A DNA stretch of 64,000 nt. Source: CBDBZL01 sp965213545 (GTDB taxonomy: Bacteria; Pseudomonadota; Alphaproteobacteria; Sphingomonadales; Sphingomonadaceae). Shown here in pieces: positions 16,254 to 25,439 of the stretch. Position numbers and translations under genes: made by a program. Every line of letters begins with the position of its first letter. Within the stretch, counting starts at the first letter, position 1. Under the pieces are notes generated by a model that worked only from the letters and a program-made list of their open reading frames with translations, did no database searches and had not been told where the DNA came from. The stretch spans positions 434,001 through 498,000 of the forward strand of contig CBDBZL010000001.1 in NCBI GenBank assembly GCA_965213545.1, written 5' to 3'.

Positions 16254-19200
16254 CTAGGCGACCAGCCGCAATTCCGCCCGGGTCTGTGGTTTGAGCGTGA
16301 CGTCGGAAATGCCCGGCACGGCGGACAGGCGATCGACCAGCTCGCCGCTCAGCGCGAAATCGCGCCCCAGGCGCAGCAATGCATCGCGCTCGTCATCCAG
16401 AACCAGCCTCGCCATCACCTCACCATGACCCGCTCGGCCTGGCTCGAGCGCGGCGGCAAGCGCCATCAACGCGGCGCGGCTCGACACGCTGAGCTCCAGC
16501 CGCATTCGCGCCTGTCCGGTGACATCGGCCAGCGGACGAGCGCCGCGCACGGTGATGCGCGGCGGCTCTTCGGGCGAGGGCGCATCGAGCTCGACATTGA
16601 GCAGCACGCAGGTGCCTTGCGCCGCCCAGTCCTGGAAGCGCTCGACCAGCCCTTCATCGAAGCAGGCGGCGGAGAACTGCCCGGTGGCATCGGAGAGGTC
16701 GGCGCGGACGAACTCGCCGCCCTTCCTGGTTCGCCCCTTCGACACGCTCTCCACCAGAGCCGCCATCACCGCGCCCTGCCGGCCCCCGCCTTGGTTTCCG
16801 CCCGGCCCCCCGCCCGGCCCCGCCTCCATCAGCGCCGCATGGCTGCGCGCACCATTGGCGGCGGCGACATGGCGGTATTCCTCCAGCGGATGCGCGGCGA
16901 AGTAGAAACCGAACGCCTCGCGCTCGGCGGCCATCTGCTGCGCGCGGCTCCACGGCTCAGCATCGGCAAGGCGCACTGCCTGACCCTCCTGGGGCCCGCT
17001 TTCGCCAAACAGTCCTGCCTGCCCGCTCGCTCGTTCGCGCGCCTCGGCCTCTGCCAACGCGAGTAGCTGCTCGGCATTGCCGGTAACCAGCGCACGATTG
17101 GACTCGAGCGGATCGAATGCGCCGGCCGCGGTCAGGCTCTCGAACTGGCGCCGGTTCATCGCGCCCGACGGTATGCGCGAGAACAGATCCGCCAGGTCGG
17201 CGAATTCGCCATGCGCGCGCCGTTCGGCGACCACCGCCTCCATCGCCTTCTCGCCCACATTGCGGATACCTGCCAGCGCATAGCGCACCGCCAGCCCGTC
17301 TTCGGTGCGCTCGACGATGAAATCGGCCTCGCTCACATTGATGTCCGGCCCCGCTAGCGCAACGCCCTTGCGCCGCATGTCGTCGACGAACACCGCCAGC
17401 TTGTCCGACTGGTGCGTGTCGAAGGCCATCGACGCGGCATAGAACTCTTCTGGATAATGCGTCTTGATCCATGCGGTCTGATAGGACAGCACCGCATAGG
17501 CGGCGGCGTGCGACTTGTTGAAGCCGTAGCCTGCGAACTTGTCGATCAAATCGAACAACACCCCCGCTTCGCGCGCGTCGATCCCCGACACCTCGCCGCA
17601 GCCCGAGACGAAGCGCGCACGCTGCGCATCCATCTCGGACTGGATCTTCTTGCCCATGGCGCGGCGCAGCAGGTCGGCATCTCCCAGCGAATAGCCGGCG
17701 AGCAGCTGGGCGGCCTGCATCACCTGCTCCTGATAGACAAAGATGCCGTAGGTTTCCTCCAGGATCTGCGCCAATTTGGGGTGCGGATATTCGATTCCCG
17801 CCTCGCCGTTCTTGCGCCGGCCGAACAGCGGGATGTTGTCCATCGGCCCGGGTCGGTAGAGCGAAACCAGCGCGATGATATCCTCGAACCGGGTCGGCCT
17901 GACCGCCGCCAGCGTGCGCCGCATGCCCTCGGATTCGAGCTGGAAGACGCCCACCGTATCGCCGCGCTGGAGCAGCTCGAACACCGCCGGATCGTCCCAA
18001 GCCAGCGCATCGAGGTCGATCGAAATGCCGCGCTGGTCGAGCAGATCCAGCGCGCGGCGCAGCACCGAGAGCGTCTTCAGTCCCAGAAAGTCGAACTTGA
18101 CCAGGCCTGCATCCTCGACATGCTTCATGTCGAACTGGGTGACCGGCATGTCCGAGCGCGGGTCGCGGTAGAGCGGGACCAGCTCGGCAAGCGGCCGGTC
18201 GCCGATGACCACGCCCGCCGCGTGCGTCGAGGCGTTGCGCGGGAAGCCCTCGAGCTGCATCGCCAGATCGACCAGGCGCCTGACCTCGGCATCGCCGTCA
18301 TATTCGCGGCGGAAGTCGGCGGCCCCGTTCAACGCCCGGGCCAGCGTCCACGGGTCGGTCGGATGGTTGGGCACCATCTTGCACAGCCGATCCACCTTCA
18401 TGTAGCTCATCTGCAAAATGCGGCCGCAATCGCGCAGCACCGCGCGCGCCTTCATCTTGCCGAAGGTGATGATCTGGGCGACCTTGTCGCTGCCATACCG
18501 GTTCTGCACATAGCGGATCACTTCGCCACGGCGCGTTTCGCAGAAGTCGATGTCGAAATCGGGCATCGACACGCGTTCGGGATTGAGGAATCGCTCGAAC
18601 AACAGGCCCAGGCGGATGGGGTCGAGATCGGTGATGGTAAGCGCCCAGGCGACCACCGAGCCGGCGCCCGAACCGCGCCCCGGACCCACGGGTATCCCCC
18701 CCCCCTTGGCCCATTTGATGAAGTCGGCAACGATGAGGAAATAGCCGGCAAAGCCCATCCGGGTGATCACGTCGAGCTCGAACTCGAGCCGCTCGCGATA
18801 GGCCGCTGCGTCCGTTCCGTCTGACGCCATGACGGCCAGGCGCTGGGCCAGGCCGGCGCGCGCATCCTGCGCCAGCATCAGCGCCTCGCCTTGCGCATCG
18901 CCCGCCAGGCTGGGCAGGATGGGTGCACGGCGCGGCGGAGCGAAGGCGCAGCGCTGGGCGATCACCGCGGTGTTGGCGAGCGCTTCGGGCAGGTCGGCGA
19001 ACAGCTCGGCCATCATCTCGCCCGACTTGACGAAAGCCTGCGCGTTCGAATGGGGCCGGTCTTCGCTTTCGAGCTGCGAGGAATGGGCGATGCACAACAT
19101 CGCGTCATGCGCCTGGTGCATCTCGGGCTCGGCGAACGAGGCGGGGTTGGTGGCGACCAGCGGCAGGTCCAGCGTATAGGCAAGATCGATCAGTCCCGCT

Positions 19201-19748
19201 TCGGCCGCGGTCTCGACCGGATCGCCGCGCCGGGCGAGCTCGACATAGAGCCGGCCCGGGAACAGGTGCGCCAGCTCCTGCGCCGCGCTGCGCGCCGCGT
19301 CGGCCCGGTTCGCCGCCAGCAGCCGGGTCAGCGCGCCCTCCCCCGCTCCGGTCAACGCGATCAGCCCTTCGGTGCGTCCGGCAAGATCGGCCACCCGGAC
19401 ATGCGGCCCCTGCTCGGGCGGCCGGTCGAGATGCGCGATGCTGACCAGGTGACACAGATTGCGCCAACCGGTCTCGTCCTGGACCAGAAGCGCAAGGGAA
19501 TCGATCGGCTGATCGGCTCCCTCGCCTTGCCGCGATACGCCGATGAGCGCACCGATGATGGGCTGGATGCGCTTTGCCACACATCCTTGCGCAAAAGCGC
19601 TGGCGGCGAACAGCCCGTTGCGATCGGTCAGCGCGATGGCGGGAAACCTGCGCTTCCTGGCAAGGTCGGCAAGGGCCTTGGGATCGATCGCGCCCTCGAG
19701 CATCGAATAGCTCGAGAACACGCGCAGGGGAACGAAGGGGGCGGCCAT
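16254..19748 (-). CDS. dnaE: DNA polymerase III alpha subunit (replicative)
   Basis: A 1164-residue C-family polymerase. The PHP domain opens with VFSSYSMLEGAIDP. The palm contains GPGRGSGAGSVVAW and the catalytic acidic motif PDFDIDFCETRRGEV. The fingers carry YRPGPMDNIP, and GYGFNKSHAAAYA is conserved. The C-terminal OB-fold region includes an RVRAD-type segment (FVRADLSDATG). It synthesises both strands at the replication fork. It is distinct from the mutagenic dnaE2 at 56-60 kb. A run of ten C (plus strand 18696-18705), coding K-G-G-G before IPVGPGRGSG, is unusual in an essential gene. Confidence 0.97.
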   Translation of the reverse strand: MAAPFVPLRVFSSYSMLEGAIDPKALADLARKRRFPAIALTDRNGLFAASAFAQGCVAKRIQPIIGALIGVSRQGEGADQPIDSLALLVQDETGWRNLCHLVSIAHLDRPPEQGPHVRVADLAGRTEGLIALTGAGEGALTRLLAANRADAARSAAQELAHLFPGRLYVELARRGDPVETAAEAGLIDLAYTLDLPLVATNPASFAEPEMHQAHDAMLCIAHSSQLESEDRPHSNAQAFVKSGEMMAELFADLPEALANTAVIAQRCAFAPPRRAPILPSLAGDAQGEALMLAQDARAGLAQRLAVMASDGTDAAAYRERLEFELDVITRMGFAGYFLIVADFIKWAKGGGIPVGPGRGSGAGSVVAWALTITDLDPIRLGLLFERFLNPERVSMPDFDIDFCETRRGEVIRYVQNRYGSDKVAQIITFGKMKARAVLRDCGRILQMSYMKVDRLCKMVPNHPTDPWTLARALNGAADFRREYDGDAEVRRLVDLAMQLEGFPRNASTHAAGVVIGDRPLAELVPLYRDPRSDMPVTQFDMKHVEDAGLVKFDFLGLKTLSVLRRALDLLDQRGISIDLDALAWDDPAVFELLQRGDTVGVFQLESEGMRRTLAAVRPTRFEDIIALVSLYRPGPMDNIPLFGRRKNGEAGIEYPHPKLAQILEETYGIFVYQEQVMQAAQLLAGYSLGDADLLRRAMGKKIQSEMDAQRARFVSGCGEVSGIDAREAGVLFDLIDKFAGYGFNKSHAAAYAVLSYQTAWIKTHYPEEFYAASMAFDTHQSDKLAVFVDDMRRKGVALAGPDINVSEADFIVERTEDGLAVRYALAGIRNVGEKAMEAVVAERRAHGEFADLADLFSRIPSGAMNRRQFESLTAAGAFDPLESNRALVTGNAEQLLALAEAEARERASGQAGLFGESGPQEGQAVRLADAEPWSRAQQMAAEREAFGFYFAAHPLEEYRHVAAANGARSHAALMEAGPGGGPGGNQGGGRQGAVMAALVESVSKGRTRKGGEFVRADLSDATGQFSAACFDEGLVERFQDWAAQGTCVLLNVELDAPSPEEPPRITVRGARPLADVTGQARMRLELSVSSRAALMALAAALEPGRAGHGEVMARLVLDDERDALLRLGRDFALSGELVDRLSAVPGISDVTLKPQTRAELRLVA
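18696..18705. repeat. Homopolymer C10 (G10 on coding strand) inside dnaE
   Basis: Ten consecutive C on the plus strand inside the palm-domain coding region of dnaE. It encodes Gly-Gly-Gly just before the conserved IPVGPGRGSG motif, where other DnaE proteins usually have a mixed Lys/Gln/Gly stretch. Confidence 0.9.
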
Positions 19749-19835
19749 CGGCGTCAGGTTAGGGATTTCGCCCGCCCGGGCAATCGCTCGCAGCTTCGAT
19801 CCGGCGCGGTTTCAACAGCTATTCGCGTGTCGCCG

Positions 19836-20174
19836 CTAATCGCGCTGGGCCACGCCTGCTCGGCCGATCTTGCGGCGGGTGTCGCGAATGGCGGTGACGG
19901 CGCCATAGGCCACCATCGCGCCCAGCATCAGCCATACCCATGGCGGAATATTGCGTCCGGCGATGGCCAGATAGAGATAGGCGGAGATGAAGCACAAACC
20001 GGCACACAGCACGGGCAGCACGATCGGGAGCCCTGCCCTTGCCCGCCGCACCAGCCAACCGATCGAGAGCAGGAAGAAGGGGATCGCGCCCACATAGATC
20101 GCCCCGAACACCAGCGGATCGACGCCGTATTCATCGCCCAGCGACAGAAACCACGCCGATGCCGCCTCGATCAC
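19836..20174 (-). CDS. Small inner-membrane protein of unknown function
   Basis: A 112-residue protein with three likely transmembrane helices: residues ~23-42 (GAIYVGAIPFFLLSIGWLV), ~50-71 (PIVLPVLCAGLCFISAYLYLA) and ~77-95 (PWVWLMLGAMVAYGAVTAI). A basic C-terminal tail follows. No enzymatic motif is visible. It lies between dnaE and a short hypothetical gene on the same strand. Proteins of this type are found in sphingomonads without assigned function; I do not assign one. Confidence 0.7.
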   Translation of the reverse strand: MIEAASAWFLSLGDEYGVDPLVFGAIYVGAIPFFLLSIGWLVRRARAGLPIVLPVLCAGLCFISAYLYLAIAGRNIPPWVWLMLGAMVAYGAVTAIRDTRRKIGRAGVAQRD

Positions 20175-20243
20175 GACCCCGGGCTCCGTCCCTGCATCAG
20201 CGGAACCTGATCCGGCACCCGGCGATGGCCGTACGCCTCGATG

Positions 20244-20573
20244 CTAGCGCCGCCCGGGAAAGTCGGCATGCTGGGCCAGCGCCATGATCTCGGGCGTCTC
20301 GAGCCGATGATCGCCCGCCTTCTCGATAACGAAGTCGCCGCGTTCGGTTTCGGGCATCGAGGCGATCATCGCCACCATCTGCGCCAGGGTGCCGCGGTGC
20401 AAACCTTTCAGCGCATTGAACAACCCATCGCCCTCACTCTTGCGATGGATCACCGCATGATCGTCCCAGGCAACGTCCTGGCTGCCGGTGCGCACCGCCT
20501 TATAGGTGCTGGGGTGATGGTCACCTGCCTGGCTGAGGGGGTCGTCCGGCCCGCCTGTCGTGTCGTTGCTCAC
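20244..20573 (-). CDS. Hypothetical protein
   Basis: A 109-residue cytosolic protein starting at the GTG at 20573, which is preceded by GAGGAGATT as a good ribosome binding site. The N-terminal ~35 residues look disordered (Asp, Gly and Ser rich). Residues ~40-105 are more ordered, with HRKSEGDGLFNALKGL and a region ending TPEIMALAQHADFPG. It follows lolD on the same strand with a 31-bp gap and may be co-transcribed with it. I do not recognise the family. Confidence 0.65.
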   Translation of the reverse strand: MSNDTTGGPDDPLSQAGDHHPSTYKAVRTGSQDVAWDDHAVIHRKSEGDGLFNALKGLHRGTLAQMVAMIASMPETERGDFVIEKAGDHRLETPEIMALAQHADFPGRR

Positions 20574-20604
20574 GCTCTCAAATCTCCTCGGTTCTTGAAA
20601 CGCC

Positions 20605-21354
20605 TCATACGGGTACCGGTTTCGCCTCGATCGTCCCGTCCTGCAAGGCGAGCACGCGGTCCAGGCGCGCGGCCAGCCGCTCATTATGTGTGGCGACCAG
20701 CGCGGCGCTGCCCTGGCTTCGCACCAGTTCGAGGAATTCGGCCAGCACCTTGTTCGAAGTCGCCTCGTCAAGATTGCCGGTGGGCTCGTCCGCCAGCACC
20801 AGCAGCGGTGCATTGGCCAGCGCCCGCGCGACCGCGACCCGCTGCTGCTCGCCGCCCGAAAGCTGGCTGGGACGGTGCTCGAGCCGGTGTTCCAGGCCCA
20901 GCGAGCGCAGCAGATGGCGCGCGCGTTCCTCGGCCGCATTGCGCGTCTTGGCCTGGAGAAGCTGCGGCAGGACGACATTCTCGAGCGCGTTGAAGTCGGG
21001 CAGCAGATGATGGAACTGGTAGACGAACCCCAGATATTCGCGCCGCATGGTGGTTCGCTCGGCTGCGGACAGCCTGGTGGCATCGCGCCCCGCCAGGTGG
21101 ATCGAGCCGCCGAAGCCCCCCTCGAGCAGGCCCACCGCCTGGAGCAGCGTCGACTTCCCCGAGCCCGAAGGCCCCAGCAGCGCGACGATCTCGCCCGCCC
21201 CGATCGCCAGGTCCACCCCGCGCAACACGTCGATCCTGACGCCCCCCTGCTCGAAGCTGCGGGTGAGCCCGGCAAGCGCGACGATGGGTTCGCCGGCGGC
21301 GGGTGCTCGCGGTGTCGGCGGCTCGCTTATGCGGGTCACGCGCCCCTCACTCAT
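20605..21354 (-). CDS. lolD: Lipoprotein-releasing ABC transporter ATP-binding protein
   Basis: A 249-residue ABC ATPase with Walker A GPSGSGKST, signature LSGGEQQRVAVARAL and Walker B LLVLADEPTGNLD. The LolD-type features are FVYQFHHLLPDFNALENV and the adjacent permease gene. It powers release of outer-membrane lipoproteins from the inner membrane to LolA. Its start overlaps the end of the lolC/E gene by 8 bp. Confidence 0.94.
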   Translation of the reverse strand: MSEGRVTRISEPPTPRAPAAGEPIVALAGLTRSFEQGGVRIDVLRGVDLAIGAGEIVALLGPSGSGKSTLLQAVGLLEGGFGGSIHLAGRDATRLSAAERTTMRREYLGFVYQFHHLLPDFNALENVVLPQLLQAKTRNAAEERARHLLRSLGLEHRLEHRPSQLSGGEQQRVAVARALANAPLLVLADEPTGNLDEATSNKVLAEFLELVRSQGSAALVATHNERLAARLDRVLALQDGTIEAKPVPV

Positions 21355-22588
21355 AGCGCAGCACCTCGACCGGGTCGGTCCCCGCGGCGCGATAGGCGGG
21401 GTAGAGCGTGGCCAGGAACGACAGCCCCATCGCCATTCCCGCGATCCCCAGCACCTCCACCGGGTCCACCCGCGCGGGCAGTTCGGTCAGGAAGCGGACC
21501 TGCGGATCCCACAGCACCTGGCCGGTGGTCAGCTCGATCGCGCGCACGATGGGCTGGCGGAACGTCAGCACCAGGAACCCCAGCGCCAGCCCGGCAAAGG
21601 TGCCCAGCGCGCCGATCACCGAGCCGGTGGTGACGAAAATCTTGAGCAGGCTTTTGCGCGTCGCGCCCATGGTTCGCATGATGGCGATGTCGCGTGTTTT
21701 GGAGCGCACCAGCATCACCAGCGAGGACAGGATATTGAACGCCGCCACCAGCACGATGATGGAGAGCGCGAAGGCCATCGCCACCCGCTCCACCTGCAGC
21801 GCCTCAAACAGCGAGGAGTTGATCTGCTGCCAGGTGGTCACCACCGCACGGCCCGAAAGCGCGCGCTCGATCGGCGCCATGATCTCGTCCACCCGGTCGG
21901 CATCGGTGGTGGTCACCTCGATCATGCCGATGGCATCGCCGGTCAGGAGCAACGTCTGCGCATCGGGAATGGGCATGACCACATAGCGCTGGTCGAAATC
22001 ATAGACCCCGATCTCGAAGATCGCCGCCACCTCGTAACCGATCTGGCGCGGCACCGTGCCGAAGGGCGTGGCGCGACCCTGCGGGTTGATGATGGTCAGC
22101 GTATCGCCCAGCTGCAGCCCCAGGTTCATCGCCAGCCGCGAGCCAACTGCCACTGTGCCCTCGCGTTGCAGCACCGCGCTTATATCGCCAGCCACCAGGT
22201 CATCGGAATAGGCGGCAATATCCTCGGCCGTGTTGCCGCGCAGGAAAATGGCCTCGGCGCGGCCATTGAAGGTTGCCAGCAGCGGCTGCTCGATCAGCGG
22301 CGAGGCATCGATGACACCGGGCGTTTCGCGCACCTCGTCCAGCACGTTCTGCCAGTCGGGCAGCCGTCCGCCATAGGCCTGGACGATGGCATGGCCGTTC
22401 AATCCAGTGATCCGGTCGAGCAGTTCGGCGCGAAAGCCGTTCATCACGCTCATCACGATCACCAGCATGGCGACCGACAGCATCACCACCCCGATCGAGA
22501 TCCCGGCAACCAGCGCGATCACCGCCTCGCCGCGCCCGGGCAGCATGTAGCGCTTGGCGACGGTCCATTCGAAAGGGGAGAGCGGCAA
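21347..22588 (-). CDS. lolC: Lipoprotein-releasing system transmembrane protein LolC/LolE
   Basis: A 413-residue permease with the FtsX-like fold. It has one N-terminal transmembrane helix (residues ~22-45), a large periplasmic domain (~46-270) and three C-terminal helices (~272-400), ending PAYRAAGTDPVEVLRYE. The start WTVAKRYMLPGRGEAVI is typical of the LolC/E family. In many alphaproteobacteria a single LolC/E protein works with LolD, as the two-gene layout here suggests. It moves lipoproteins out of the inner membrane. Confidence 0.93.
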   Translation of the reverse strand: MPLSPFEWTVAKRYMLPGRGEAVIALVAGISIGVVMLSVAMLVIVMSVMNGFRAELLDRITGLNGHAIVQAYGGRLPDWQNVLDEVRETPGVIDASPLIEQPLLATFNGRAEAIFLRGNTAEDIAAYSDDLVAGDISAVLQREGTVAVGSRLAMNLGLQLGDTLTIINPQGRATPFGTVPRQIGYEVAAIFEIGVYDFDQRYVVMPIPDAQTLLLTGDAIGMIEVTTTDADRVDEIMAPIERALSGRAVVTTWQQINSSLFEALQVERVAMAFALSIIVLVAAFNILSSLVMLVRSKTRDIAIMRTMGATRKSLLKIFVTTGSVIGALGTFAGLALGFLVLTFRQPIVRAIELTTGQVLWDPQVRFLTELPARVDPVEVLGIAGMAMGLSFLATLYPAYRAAGTDPVEVLRYE

Positions 22589-22714
22589 GGGGTGCGAACT
22601 TTTCGATAAGGCGACAGACGCGGGCTTTAGGGCGGGCGTTCAAATCGCGCAACTGCGGCGAAAATAGAGCGGCGTTTACTCTATCCTAACCAATGTTGCC
22701 CTATCCGCTCGGTC

Positions 22715-23923
22715 ATGGACAGCAAAGACTTTCCCGCGCCATCCAAGCGCCTCCCGCCGCCGGCTCGCTGGCGCACCAACCTGATTATTTTTACGCTGGT
22801 CGGTTTTGTCGCCATATTGATTGCCGCAATGCTCCTGGGCCAGCAGGCTACTAAGGATCGCGTCAATGCCAATGCATGGACGATCCATACCTACGAAGTG
22901 CTCGAGATGACCGCCGACCTGCGCTATGCTGATCTCAGCGCGGTCGTTGCCGAGAAGTCTTATATGCTTACGGGCGAACCGGCGCAGCTGGCGGCCTATT
23001 ATCGATCGATCGAGGACGCCGATGGGGTCCTGAAGGCGCTAATGCGCAAGGTTTCGGACAATCCGCTCCAGGTCGAGCGCCTAAAAAGGATCGATGCGTT
23101 GCTCGAAGCCCATACAGCGCAGGTCGAGTATGGTCTTACGATGTTCGCTCGGGGGCAGCGTGAGGAGGCCATTGCGCACAACACGTCCGAAACCAGTCGC
23201 AGGGGGCTCGAACATATCGTCCAGAGCGTCGAGCGGTTCGAAGGGGTGGAGAAAGGGCTTTTGAGCCTGCGGTGGATCGATCGCGAAAGGTTTGCAAGCA
23301 ATGCGCGGTGGTATGAATATCTTGTCGGGATCGCTGGCGTGGTGCTGCTGGGGGTCGGGGCGTTCGCCGTCCACGCACTTCGTGATCTGCTCGGCAGGTT
23401 CCGCCAAGCGCAGATCGAGCTCGAAAGAACCGCGAGCATCGATCACTTGACCGGACTGGTCAATCGGCGCGAGGCGCTCACCGTGCTCAACCGGCAGATC
23501 GCCATCAGCCGGCGCTACCAGCGGCCGCTGTCACTGGCGATCGTGGACATCGACCACTTTAAGAAGGTCAATGACACATTCGGCCATCCCGGCGGTGACG
23601 AGGTGCTGCGCCGGGTTGCCGAGTTGTCTTCCGAAATCATGCGCGAACATGATCTGGTTGGCCGGCTGGGCGGTGAGGAATTCATCATCGTCCTGCCCGA
23701 TGCCGACGCCGACGCCGCGATGATCGCCTGCGATCGCCTTCGCAGCACCATTGCCGCAACCGCGCTGCTGCTGGAGACGGGGCAGACCTTGTCGATCACG
23801 CTGAGCGCGGGCATCGCGCAGCTGGAACCGGGCGATAACCAGGATGCGCTGCTCGCCAAGGCGGATGACGCGCTGTACCGGGCCAAGGCCGCCGGAAGGG
23901 ACCGGGTCCTGCTCGCTGCTTGA
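22715..23923 (+). CDS. Diguanylate cyclase with CHASE3-like sensor domain
   Basis: A 402-residue membrane protein. Transmembrane helices are at ~22-43 and ~203-222, with a periplasmic helical CHASE3-like domain between them (containing VVAEKSYMLTGEPAQL). A C-terminal GGDEF domain runs from ~235 to 400. The active site GGEEF is at 319-323, and the inhibitory I-site RxxD (REHD, 310-313) is at the usual five-residue spacing. It therefore probably makes c-di-GMP and is product-inhibited. It is a single gene with no obvious partner; convergent to tgt. Confidence 0.93.
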   Translation: MDSKDFPAPSKRLPPPARWRTNLIIFTLVGFVAILIAAMLLGQQATKDRVNANAWTIHTYEVLEMTADLRYADLSAVVAEKSYMLTGEPAQLAAYYRSIEDADGVLKALMRKVSDNPLQVERLKRIDALLEAHTAQVEYGLTMFARGQREEAIAHNTSETSRRGLEHIVQSVERFEGVEKGLLSLRWIDRERFASNARWYEYLVGIAGVVLLGVGAFAVHALRDLLGRFRQAQIELERTASIDHLTGLVNRREALTVLNRQIAISRRYQRPLSLAIVDIDHFKKVNDTFGHPGGDEVLRRVAELSSEIMREHDLVGRLGGEEFIIVLPDADADAAMIACDRLRSTIAATALLLETGQTLSITLSAGIAQLEPGDNQDALLAKADDALYRAKAAGRDRVLLAA

Positions 23924-24031
23924 CCCGCTGACCGGTCGGGGGCGCACTAGCTGCTTGGGTTCCGTTCGAGTGGAAATCAGCCCGTCAACCCTTCTCCCTG
24001 CAAGACCATAGGCCGATCCGAGGGGATCCGC

Positions 24032-25156
24032 TTATCGAATGTAGTCGTGCTCGAACCGCGCCTTGAAAGCGGCGAACCCGCCCGCCGCGATCGCGTTGCG
24101 CATCGCCGCCATCAGTTGCTGGTAGAACCATATGTTGTGCTGCGTCATCAGCATCGCACCCAGCATCTCGCCCGACCGGACAAGGTGATGCAGATAGGCG
24201 CGCGAATATTGCGCGCAGGTGGGACAGGTGCAACGCGGATCGAGCGGCGTCATGTCCTCGGCGAAGCGGGCGTTGCGCAGATTGCGCGGTCCGCTCCAGG
24301 TGAACGCCTGTCCATTGCGGCCCGAGCGCGTAGGCAGCACGCAGTCGAACATGTCGACGCCGCGCGCCACCGCGCCGACCAGGTCGTCGGGCTTGCCGAC
24401 CCCCATCAGATAGCGCGGGCGGTCGGCGGGCAGCTGGTCGCAGGCGAAATCGAGCGTGGCGAACATCGCCTCCTGCCCCTCGCCCACCGCCAGCCCGCCG
24501 ATCGCATAGCCGGCAAAGCCGATCTGGCGAAGTGCGTCGGCCGAGCGTTGTCGCAACCGCTCATCGAGGGCGCCTTGCTGGATGCCGAACAAGGCCGCGC
24601 CGGCCTGCGCGCCTTCAAGCCGGTCGAACGCGATGCGGCTGCGCGCCGCCCAACGCATCGACAGCTCCATGCTCGCCTCGATTTCGCGCATCGGCCGGTG
24701 GGCGCGCGGACATTCGTCGAACGCCATCACGATGTCGGCGCCGATCATCCGCTGGATAGCGACCGAGCGTTCGGGCGTAAGCTGGTGCTTGGAGCCATCC
24801 AGATGCGAGCGGAAGGTCACCCCCTCCTCATCCAGTTCGCGCAAGTCGGCCAGGCTCATCACCTGGTATCCCCCGCTATCGGTCAGGATAAGGTGCGGCC
24901 AGTTCATGAAGCGGTGCAGCCCGCCAAGCCGCGCAAGCCGCTCGGCACCGGGCCGCAACATCAGGTGATAGGTGTTGCAAAGGAGGATGTCGGCACCGGC
25001 ACGGCGCACATCGCCGGGCATCATCGCCTTTACCGTGGCCGCGGTGCCGACCGGCATGAAGGCCGGTGTGGCGATGGTGCCCCGGGCCATGGTGATAATC
25101 CCCGCACGCGCGGCTCCGTCGGTCGCATGCAGGGCAAAGTCGAGCTCGCAATGCAT
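24032..25156 (-). CDS. tgt: Queuine tRNA-ribosyltransferase
   Basis: A 374-residue TIM-barrel enzyme exchanging guanine 34 for preQ1/queuine in tRNAs with GUN anticodons. Motifs are DSGGYQVMSL with the catalytic region, ADIVMAFDECP, the GLAVGE loop and the zinc site RCTCPTC followed by a downstream His (HH in YLHHL). The frame is open to 25324, but the ATG at 25156 begins the family sequence. QueA, the next step in queuosine synthesis, is encoded ~3 kb upstream on the same strand, and the glutamate/aspartate tRNA decoding systems depend on this modification. Confidence 0.96.
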   Translation of the reverse strand: MHCELDFALHATDGAARAGIITMARGTIATPAFMPVGTAATVKAMMPGDVRRAGADILLCNTYHLMLRPGAERLARLGGLHRFMNWPHLILTDSGGYQVMSLADLRELDEEGVTFRSHLDGSKHQLTPERSVAIQRMIGADIVMAFDECPRAHRPMREIEASMELSMRWAARSRIAFDRLEGAQAGAALFGIQQGALDERLRQRSADALRQIGFAGYAIGGLAVGEGQEAMFATLDFACDQLPADRPRYLMGVGKPDDLVGAVARGVDMFDCVLPTRSGRNGQAFTWSGPRNLRNARFAEDMTPLDPRCTCPTCAQYSRAYLHHLVRSGEMLGAMLMTQHNIWFYQQLMAAMRNAIAAGGFAAFKARFEHDYIR

Positions 25157-25439
25157 GGCACCGGCGCTAGGCGGGCGCGCCGCCGGTGTCGATGTGTGGC
25201 GAGAATCTGTCAGCCGTTCCCACCTGCCGCAAGCCCGCCGGCTCTGTGGGGTATGCTCCCTGCCCGTGCCCGTTCGAGCCGGTCCATCGCAACAGACAAG
25301 TTCAAAGCCAAGGCCGGTTGGCACCCGTCAACCAGCATCCGCGAAAGGAGCCTCCCGGCGTTTCCAGACCCGTGGTTTGCTGCCCGGCCCAACCCCTCCG
25401 CCACCGGCCGGCCATGCTCGTGCCCCGGCCGAGCTAGGC

